In this document: in pieces, positions 21,979-27,526 of the stretch
Position numbering within the stretch: position 1 is the stretch's first letter
Layout: each line of letters begins with the position of its first letter
Assembly: GCA_044433405.1 (NCBI GenBank)
Contig: JAWXTQ010000009.1
Span: forward strand, 1-27,526
Reading direction: 5' to 3'
Origin: CAMQVM01 sp044433405
GTDB lineage: Bacteria; Bacteroidota; Bacteroidia; Bacteroidales; Rikenellaceae
Length of the DNA: 27,526 nucleotides
The notes under the pieces: generated by a model
What the model was told of the DNA's origin: nothing
The model's database searches: none
The model's input: the letters and a program-made list of their open reading frames with translations, nothing else
Translations under genes and position numbers: made by a program

Positions 21979-23556
21979 ATGAAGAAACTTTCTTCAAAAC
22001 AAGACAATTTATTTGATCTTATCAAAACACTCTCTAAGGCCGAAAAGCGTAATTTTAAACTTTACGCTCTAAGACAGGCTGGAAATAGCGATGCAAATTT
22101 CATATCTCTGTTCGACACTATGGATACACTAACAGAGTATGACGAGATGCGCATACTAAAACGAACATCAATAGACAAACGCCAGTTACCCAACACAAAA
22201 GCCCATCTTTATCGCCAAATTTTAATTAGCACAAGAATATTAAACAGCAGGCATAACATATCATTTGAAATCCGCGAACAGATTGATTTTGCGCGTATTC
22301 TGTACGACAAAGGGTTATACAAGCAGAGCCTTAAAGTGTTAGATAAAGCCAAAAAAACCGCGCTCGAATACCACCAACTCACCTGTGCTCTAGAGATTGT
22401 AGAGTTCGAAAAAAGCATCGAAATACTTCATGTTACTCGCTCTGTATCCTCACGTGGAGAGTCGTTAAGCAGGCAAACTGGCGATTTATGCCGAATGATT
22501 GATAGTACAAACGACCTTTCAAATATTTCTATTCAACTATATGGATTATACCTAAAGCTAGGTTATGTGCGTAGTGAAAGGGATTTACTGCTCGTAAGAC
22601 AATTTTTCAAACCTAAATTAGACAAATTCAGAGAAATCGAGTTATCATTCTTAGAGAAAATAAACTATTATCAAGCGTGCATGTGGTATTCCTATATCCA
22701 GTACGACTTTTTAAACTGCTATAAATACGCTCGTAAGGTTGTTTATCAATTTGATACACAACCACAAATGCGGCCACTATTTTACGATTTTTATCTAAAA
22801 TGCTACTCCAGAAGCATGGAAATGCTCTTCTTGATGAGAGATCACAACCGTCTAAAATCATCGCTCGAACACTACGAAGGACTAATAAACGACGTCTTCT
22901 CAGCAGGACAGCAAGCTATTATCCTCTCTCGTTTACCACTCTACTTCAACAAGATAAACATCTTTATCATGGAGGGTGATTTCAAAAAGGGAGTTGAGGT
23001 AATTCCTGAGATTGAGACCTTCCTAGAGGGTTACGGCTCATCTTTAGATGGTCATTACAAAATATTATTCTATTATAAAATTGCCTGTCTCTACTTTGGA
23101 GATGATCAATATCTAGAGTGTATAAAATATCTCCAAAAGATTATCTGCTCGCGCGATAGTAAGGTTAGACTAGACATCCAATGTTTTGCACGCATTCTTA
23201 ATCTTATTGCCTCATACGAATCAAAACAAGACTACAATATCGACTACCAAATTCGTAGTGTATATTCATATATCATACGCATGAATGATATGCACTCAGC
23301 TCAAAAAGAGATTATTGGATTCCTTAAGAAGATGAACACATACTATGCAAGCGATTTCAAAAAAGAGCTAGCTAAACTACACGATAAGCTAAAACCACTA
23401 GAAGATCATCCTTACGAACGTCGTCCATTCTTCTACCTTGATATAATCTCCTACCTAGAGAGCAAGATCAAAGGCGTAAGCGTAGCAAAAGTTATCCAAG
23501 AGAAATACAAAGCTCTACAAGATAGCAAAGCAAACCCTCACAAAAACAACAATTAA
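21979..23556 (+). CDS. Conserved-looking helical protein, function unknown
   Basis: The 525-residue protein is not recognised. It has no signal peptide or membrane helix. It opens with a basic MKKLSSKQDNLFDLIKTLSKAEKRNF segment and then continues as alpha helices to about residue 510. Repeating patterns such as YKQSLKVLDKAKKTALEYHQ, YQACMWYSYIQYDFLNCYKYARKVV, and CLYFGDDQYLECIKYLQKII suggest TPR-like helical repeats. It is probably a cytosolic scaffold or interaction protein. It stands alone behind a good promoter and ends in a terminator shared with the convergent phosphofructokinase gene. Length, codon usage and clear promoter support it as a real gene. Confidence 0.8.
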   Translation: MKKLSSKQDNLFDLIKTLSKAEKRNFKLYALRQAGNSDANFISLFDTMDTLTEYDEMRILKRTSIDKRQLPNTKAHLYRQILISTRILNSRHNISFEIREQIDFARILYDKGLYKQSLKVLDKAKKTALEYHQLTCALEIVEFEKSIEILHVTRSVSSRGESLSRQTGDLCRMIDSTNDLSNISIQLYGLYLKLGYVRSERDLLLVRQFFKPKLDKFREIELSFLEKINYYQACMWYSYIQYDFLNCYKYARKVVYQFDTQPQMRPLFYDFYLKCYSRSMEMLFLMRDHNRLKSSLEHYEGLINDVFSAGQQAIILSRLPLYFNKINIFIMEGDFKKGVEVIPEIETFLEGYGSSLDGHYKILFYYKIACLYFGDDQYLECIKYLQKIICSRDSKVRLDIQCFARILNLIASYESKQDYNIDYQIRSVYSYIIRMNDMHSAQKEIIGFLKKMNTYYASDFKKELAKLHDKLKPLEDHPYERRPFFYLDIISYLESKIKGVSVAKVIQEKYKALQDSKANPHKNNN

Positions 23557-23567
23557 CATCTATAACC

Positions 23568-23601
23568 AAAGAGAGCCGCACAAATTTGTACGGCTCTCTC
23601 T
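23568..23601. terminator. Bidirectional terminator between converging genes
   Basis: AGAGAGCCG-C-ACAAA (23570-23584) pairs with TTTGT-A-CGGCTCTCT (23585-23599) with one C/A mismatch and essentially no loop. It is a strong symmetric stem located between the stop of the helical protein gene and the stop of the phosphofructokinase gene. The T-tracts are short on both strands, so the termination strength is uncertain. Confidence 0.7.
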
Positions 23602-23620
23602 ATTATCATATAAGATATTA

Positions 23621-24856
23621 CTATTTCCAAGATAAGATTTTGTGGAAATCATACTCTTCTGGATTAGCAACATACTCTTTTGCAGCTTCGTAATCAGCTT
23701 CAGTAACAAAGTTAAGGATGTTATCAACAACTGATTGAACTTTGTTTGAGTTAACGTCAACCAAACGTGGTGGAATTTTACCTGTAGTAGGATCTTGAAG
23801 ATCTTTAAGATACAATGGAGAAACCTCACCTGTAGCATCAACATAAACCATACAACCACTAATACCTTGGCTAAATAGTTTGTATACACCCATACCTAAC
23901 GCAGAGCAATATACTAAGTCAAATGCGATTGGAGTTTGACAACGAACTTCATAACCAATCTCTACTGGACGGCTTTTAACTTTAATACCTGTAGCATTAA
24001 GTTTGTTCTCTACCATCTCATTAAAGATATGCGCTTTAGACACTTTACCTAACTCAGGGTGACCATGATCATCATAAGTAAAATGAACGCCTGAACGTTT
24101 AATCTCCTCATCAGAAAGTGAGTGGAAAACGCCTTCAGAAATCATTGCAGCACCATAGTTGATACCCATAATTTTACGTTTAATAATTGCAGAAACAACA
24201 AGGTTTACAATTTTATCAACAGTAATTTCTGTTTTGTTAAACATTTCAGGAATTACAATCATTGGATAGTGACAAGCTGTACCGATACCAAAAGCTAAGT
24301 GACCAGCCGAACGACCCATTGCAGCTACAATAAACCAGTTTTCGCTAGTGCAAGCATCAGCATAAACTGTACGAGCGATTTGGGTACCTTGCTCTTTTGC
24401 ACTTTGGTATCCAAAAGTAGGAGAACCTGCTGGCAAAGGAAGGTCATTGTCGATTGTTTTAGGCACGTGGATATTTGCGATTGGATAGTTTTTCTCTTCC
24501 AAGAATTTTGCAATACGATTTGCAGTAGATGCAGTATCGTCACCACCAACAGTTACTAACAATTTGATGTTGTTATCAACAAAGAAATCTAAGTTAAAAT
24601 CGTTATCAAAATTAGATTGAGTTGGCTTGAAACGGCTCATTTTAAGGTAAGAACCACCACGGTTAAAGATATCGTCAGCTAAAGCAAACGAGATATCCTC
24701 AGTACGAGGGTTTTTTGAAAATAAACCTGAGTAACCTTCGTGTAGACCAACTACGCGGTAACCTTTTTGGATGAAAGTTTTAGATACACTTCCAACTACT
24801 GTATTCATACCTGGAGCTGGACCGCCACCAGTAAGGATTGCTATTGCTTGTTCCAT
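23621..24856 (-). CDS. 6-phosphofructokinase, probably pyrophosphate-dependent
   Basis: It phosphorylates fructose 6-phosphate to fructose 1,6-bisphosphate. The 411-residue protein has LTGGGPAPGMN near the N-terminus, GGDDT (104-108), PKTIDND (132-138), MGRSAGHLAFG near 183-193 and the substrate-binding PVEIGYEVR near 303. ATP-dependent enzymes usually have GGDGS and PGTIDND; an Asp after GGD and a Lys before TIDND are the hallmarks of pyrophosphate use. A pyrophosphate donor is thus inferred and the reaction would be reversible. It lies downstream of fba but behind a strong hairpin at 24893-24922, so it may be expressed partly from read-through. No clear promoter of its own is seen. Confidence 0.9.
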   Translation of the reverse strand: MEQAIAILTGGGPAPGMNTVVGSVSKTFIQKGYRVVGLHEGYSGLFSKNPRTEDISFALADDIFNRGGSYLKMSRFKPTQSNFDNDFNLDFFVDNNIKLLVTVGGDDTASTANRIAKFLEEKNYPIANIHVPKTIDNDLPLPAGSPTFGYQSAKEQGTQIARTVYADACTSENWFIVAAMGRSAGHLAFGIGTACHYPMIVIPEMFNKTEITVDKIVNLVVSAIIKRKIMGINYGAAMISEGVFHSLSDEEIKRSGVHFTYDDHGHPELGKVSKAHIFNEMVENKLNATGIKVKSRPVEIGYEVRCQTPIAFDLVYCSALGMGVYKLFSQGISGCMVYVDATGEVSPLYLKDLQDPTTGKIPPRLVDVNSNKVQSVVDNILNFVTEADYEAAKEYVANPEEYDFHKILSWK

Positions 24857-24892
24857 TATATTTTTTATATTATAATTATTATTAATAACAAA

Positions 24893-24922
24893 GCCAAACA
24901 GTCAAAAAATTGACTGCTTGGC
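24893..24922 (-). terminator. Terminator-like hairpin between fba and pfk
   Basis: GCCAA-A-CAGTCAA (24893-24905) pairs with TTGACTG-C-TTGGC (24910-24922) around a four-base loop, with one A/C mismatch. Read on the minus strand it is followed by TTTGTTATT, a moderate T-tract. It is placed after the aldolase stop and ahead of the phosphofructokinase start. It may act as an attenuator or mRNA-stability hairpin rather than a full stop. Confidence 0.65.
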
Positions 24923-24939
24923 CTATAAATTTTATCTAA

Positions 24940-26013
24940 TTAAAGAACGTCGATACAATTCAAATCTTTGTAAGAAATTTTCAAACGCTCGATGATAGAC
25001 TCTTCACCTTTACGTAACCAAACGCGTGGATCGTAATATTTTTTGTTAGGTTTATCAGAACCTTCTGGGTTACCTAATTGAGCTTGAAGATAAGCCTCTT
25101 TGTCTACGTAGAATTTACGGATACCATCCCAGAATGCCCATTGAAGGTCAGTATCAAGATTCATTTTGATTACACCATAACCAATTGATTCTTGAATTTT
25201 TTCTGGCTCAGAACCAGAACCACCGTGGAATACAAAGTTAACAGGCTTGCAACAAGCTGTACAACCTTTTTGCTCAGCGATGTATTTTTGTGATGCATCA
25301 AGAATTTCTGGGCTAAGAACAACGTTACCTGGTTTGTATACACCATGTACGTTACCGAAAGAAGCAGCGATAGTAAAGTTAGGGCTGATTGTAGAAAGCT
25401 CATTATAAGCGTAAGCTACATCTTCTGGTTGGCTATAAAGCTTAGAAGCTTCAACGTGAGAGTTGTCAACGCCATCCTCTTCACCACCAGTGATACCTAA
25501 TTCAATCTCTAGAGTCATACCCATTTTAGCCATACGAGTAAGATATTTTTTACAAATATCGATGTTTTCTTCGATTGGCTCTTCAGATAGATCTAACATG
25601 TGTGAGCTAAACAATGGTTTGCCAGTAGCAGCGAAATGTTTTTCACTTGCATCCAAAAGACCGTCAATCCAAGGAAGTAATTTTTTAGCAGCATGGTCAG
25701 TGTGCAAAATCACAGGAACACCATAAGATTCAGCAACTGTATGAACGTGGTGAGCTGCAGAAATAGCACCAATGATAGCAGATTTTTGACCATCATTACT
25801 CAAACCTTTACCTGCGTAGAAAGATGCTCCACCATTAGAAAGCTGAATAATAACAGGAGCGTTACAAGCTCTTGCTGTCTCTAAAACTGCATTGATAGTG
25901 TCTGTTCCAGTTACATTAACTGCTGGAATTGCAAAACCTTGCTCTTTTGCGTAAGCAAATAGGTTTTGAACTGTTTCGCCAGTGATTACACCAGCTGGAA
26001 ATTTTGTGCTCAT
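24940..26013 (-). CDS. fbaA: Fructose-bisphosphate aldolase, class II
   Basis: It reversibly cleaves fructose 1,6-bisphosphate into dihydroxyacetone phosphate and glyceraldehyde 3-phosphate. The 357-residue protein matches the FbaA type (zinc dependent, dimeric). Zinc and substrate residues are visible: HTDHA (His104, Asp106, His107), EIELGITGGEEDGVDN near 174-189, NVHGVYKPG near 222-230, FHGGSGS near 263-269, and MNLDTDLQWAFWDG near 284-297. Codons are simpler and more uniform than in neighbouring envelope genes, which suggests high expression. It has its own promoter at 26072-26101 and is followed by a strong hairpin and then the phosphofructokinase gene. Confidence 0.95.
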   Translation of the reverse strand: MSTKFPAGVITGETVQNLFAYAKEQGFAIPAVNVTGTDTINAVLETARACNAPVIIQLSNGGASFYAGKGLSNDGQKSAIIGAISAAHHVHTVAESYGVPVILHTDHAAKKLLPWIDGLLDASEKHFAATGKPLFSSHMLDLSEEPIEENIDICKKYLTRMAKMGMTLEIELGITGGEEDGVDNSHVEASKLYSQPEDVAYAYNELSTISPNFTIAASFGNVHGVYKPGNVVLSPEILDASQKYIAEQKGCTACCKPVNFVFHGGSGSEPEKIQESIGYGVIKMNLDTDLQWAFWDGIRKFYVDKEAYLQAQLGNPEGSDKPNKKYYDPRVWLRKGEESIIERLKISYKDLNCIDVL

Positions 26014-26071
26014 TGTATTATAATTAAATTTAAATTTCGTTTCTATTTTGTAGATTCCACAAAATACGCCA

Positions 26072-26101
26072 CAAAGTTACAATTTTTTTTTTGATTTCAA
26101 A
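26072..26101 (-). promoter_or_regulatory. Promoter of fba
   Basis: On the minus strand, TAACTTTG (26072-26079) lies 18 bases downstream of a TTTG (26098-26101), a good Bacteroidetes promoter. The leader is about 50 bases. It stands in the 169-base gap after the butyrate kinase stop, so fba has transcription independent of that gene. Confidence 0.75.
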
Positions 26102-26182
26102 TAAAATCACCCTAATAATATATATATCCTACTAATTGTCTCTTCTCTTTTTTAGAGAGGCATTTAATAGAGATATAAGATA

Positions 26183-27256
26183 CTAGTTGTATACCTTTAT
26201 TTCAACATCGCCATTATAGGCTAACAACCCATTATGCGCAAGTGAGTGCATCTCATCCTCACCAGCAAAAACCTCAATTTTTGCAAGGTGCGACACCCTC
26301 GAAATTATAGCAGAACAGATATAATCGCTATAAGCAATACCACCTGTAAGAATTATAGCATCAACCTTACCACAAAATACAGCCGACATTGCAGCGATAG
26401 ATTTTGCGACGTTATAGGCAAATGAATCAATCACAAGTTTCTCATACTTACAACCCTCCAGTGCCTTATCTACAATTGACTTAACATTTGACGTTCCTAG
26501 CAGTGATATAAAACCACCCTTACCTACAACCATTGAGTATAACTGCTCGTAAGTGTATTTTTTAGAAAATGCCATCTCTAGGATATCAGCTGCAATTAGA
26601 GTACCTGATCGCTCTGGAGAGAATGGCCCATCACCCGAGAGAGCATTGTTAACATCAACAACCTTACCTTCATAGTGAGCACCAACCGACACCCCACCTC
26701 CCATGTGGGCAACAATCAAGTTGAGCTCTTCATAAGGTTTTCCAATTTTCTCAGCATAATCACGCGCCACCGCTTTCTGATTTAGTGCATGAAAAATACT
26801 CTTGCGTGGCATCTCTTTACAACCCGACACTCTGGCAATATCACTTAACTCGTCAACAACAACGGGATCTGCAATATAAGATTTTGCATTTTCACACCCC
26901 TCTGCTAGACTACGAGCAATAATCCCGCCCAAATTTGAGGCATGCTTTCCGCTTACTCCTACCTTCAAATCGTGAACTAAGGCATCATTAATCTCATACA
27001 CACCCGATTCGATAGGCTTAACCATTCCACCTCTACCTACAACGACATTAATATCAGATAAAGATACTTCCCACTCTTCAAGTGCAGAGACTATAACTTT
27101 TTTTCTAAAGTCAAACTGATCAGCTATCTCTTTATATTGAGCTAACTCTGTCTTGTCGTGGCTGATACTTTTTTCAAACAACAGCTCTTCGTCATTAAAT
27201 AATGCAATTTTTGTTGAAGTTGAGCCTGGATTAATGGCTAAAATTTTTATACTCAT
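26183..27256 (-). CDS. buk: Butyrate kinase
   Basis: It converts butyryl phosphate and ADP to butyrate and ATP (reversible), the last step of one butyrate fermentation route. The 357-residue length is typical. Acetokinase-superfamily motifs are visible: NPGSTSTK (8-15) for phosphate binding, VGRGGMVKPI near 73, AHMGGGVSVGAH near 186, SGDGPFSPERSGTL near 208-221, and ILTGGIAYSDYI near 304-315 for the adenosine site. Substrate range (butyrate against branched acids) cannot be set from sequence. A phosphate butyryltransferase partner would be expected upstream, but the 270 bases to the right edge do not contain it. Confidence 0.93.
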   Translation of the reverse strand: MSIKILAINPGSTSTKIALFNDEELLFEKSISHDKTELAQYKEIADQFDFRKKVIVSALEEWEVSLSDINVVVGRGGMVKPIESGVYEINDALVHDLKVGVSGKHASNLGGIIARSLAEGCENAKSYIADPVVVDELSDIARVSGCKEMPRKSIFHALNQKAVARDYAEKIGKPYEELNLIVAHMGGGVSVGAHYEGKVVDVNNALSGDGPFSPERSGTLIAADILEMAFSKKYTYEQLYSMVVGKGGFISLLGTSNVKSIVDKALEGCKYEKLVIDSFAYNVAKSIAAMSAVFCGKVDAIILTGGIAYSDYICSAIISRVSHLAKIEVFAGEDEMHSLAHNGLLAYNGDVEIKVYN

Positions 27257-27291
27257 TTTATTAATTGTTTTTATTTGTGTCTAGATAAATT

Positions 27292-27399
27292 TTAATTACT
27301 AAAAAATCTCATCGTTTTACTTTCTGCCAAATTTGATATGTCGTTCAATTTTGTATTAAAATGAGTTCGAAGAGTACTCCTTGTACTTGAGAATCTCAT
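27292..27399 (-). CDS. Possible 35-residue small ORF
   Basis: An ATG at 27397-27399 opens a 35-codon frame ending in TAA at 27292. The product starts MRFSSTRSTLRTHFNTK and ends KTMRFFSN, so the N- and C-terminal segments resemble each other. It overlaps, through ATGA, the stop of a 13-codon frame (27396-27437, MKKSALPPTFALK). No Shine-Dalgarno is clear. The frame ends 35 bases before the butyrate kinase start. It may be a leader peptide, a small gene, or simply part of an intergenic repeat; evidence for translation is weak. Confidence 0.25.
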   Translation of the reverse strand: MRFSSTRSTLRTHFNTKLNDISNLAESKTMRFFSN

Positions 27400-27402
27400 T
27401 TT
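27358..27402. repeat. Inverted repeat upstream of butyrate kinase
   Basis: AAAATGAG (27358-27365) and CTCATTTT (27395-27402) are exact complements, and GTAC at 27374-27377 pairs with GTAC at 27383-27386 around a TCCTT loop. The bases between are mostly unpaired, so it would form a stem with a large internal loop. It covers the start codon of the 35-residue ORF on the minus strand. Confidence 0.6.
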
Positions 27403-27526
27403 AGTGCAAAAGTGGGCGGCAGAGCAGATTTCTTCATGAGTTAACCAAACTTTTTAAGAACATAAGACCGCTAACGCAATAGAGTAAAGCTTCGAATTTT
27501 CACTATCGCCACGAGATGTTAACACA

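Larger units (their letters stand above)
27257..27526. other. Region upstream of butyrate kinase, to the window edge
   Basis: No full gene is seen. The region holds two tiny overlapping ORFs on the minus strand (27396-27437 and 27292-27399), an inverted repeat (27358-27402) and AT-rich leader sequence. No TAnnTTTG promoter for butyrate kinase was found. The sequence continues past the window, so any upstream gene start or operon structure is unknown. Confidence 0.6.

Noticed and set aside
23560..23889. 109-codon minus-strand frame over the end of phosphofructokinase
   Set aside because: It is a shifted frame of the phosphofructokinase gene with a Leu-rich, featureless product.
26115..26160. 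Hairpin after the butyrate kinase stop
   Set aside because: The CTCTCT/AGAGA arms are short and AT-rich with no T-tract on the minus strand; too weak to call a terminator.
1..27526. Mobile element, integron or phage
   Set aside because: No transposase, integrase, attachment site or phage structural gene was seen; gene order and codon use look like an ordinary chromosome.

Overview
The window is an AT-rich stretch of bacterial chromosome that reads as a member of the Bacteroidetes, most likely Bacteroidales. Several upstream regions carry the promoter type of that phylum (TTG, 18 to 20 bases, then TAnnTTTG). Shine-Dalgarno sequences are mostly weak. The gene set fits too: a long-form PurM, a probable pyrophosphate-dependent phosphofructokinase, a class II aldolase, butyrate kinase, DUF4199 and DUF4286 proteins and a membrane AraC regulator. 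No phage, transposase, CRISPR array, tRNA or rRNA is visible. Family and genus cannot be fixed from sequence alone.

Positions 1-797: the first codons of a PLP aminotransferase run off the left edge. A gap of about 700 bases follows, holding a strong terminator hairpin, a possible small RNA and a palindromic repeat. Positions 798-3885: a minus-strand operon (shikimate kinase, DUF3298-type lipoprotein, membrane-anchored MutS-like ATPase) behind a clear promoter. Positions 3936-11249: a tightly packed minus-strand operon, rlmD, tmk, a YfcE-like phosphoesterase, a BamA/TamA-like outer-membrane protein and an AddB-like Fe-S nuclease, several of them overlapping.

Positions 11243-14277: starting from a face-to-face divergent promoter, a plus-strand operon of metallo-beta-lactamase-fold hydrolase, trmD, lpxB and cdd. 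Positions 14402-17373: a small polysaccharide pair (an RmlC-like cupin and a Wzz-type protein), then a 7-TM AraC-type regulator. Positions 17535-21774: a minus-strand run of purM, a YciO/Sua5 protein, DUF4199, DUF4286 and a GH31-like protein whose nucleophile motif is lost. Positions 21866-23556: a single conserved-looking helical protein of unknown function behind a good promoter and a hairpin leader. Positions 23621-27256: central metabolism on the minus strand, with butyrate kinase, then aldolase and phosphofructokinase; aldolase and phosphofructokinase are separated by a strong terminator-like hairpin. The right edge holds two tiny overlapping ORFs within an inverted-repeat region upstream of butyrate kinase.

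Most of the window is housekeeping. The items most worth a second look are the three-copy palindromic repeat, the possible small RNA at 382-626, the GH31 pseudoenzyme candidate, the RmlC-like protein with an altered active-site block, the membrane MutS, and the small-ORF element upstream of butyrate kinase.
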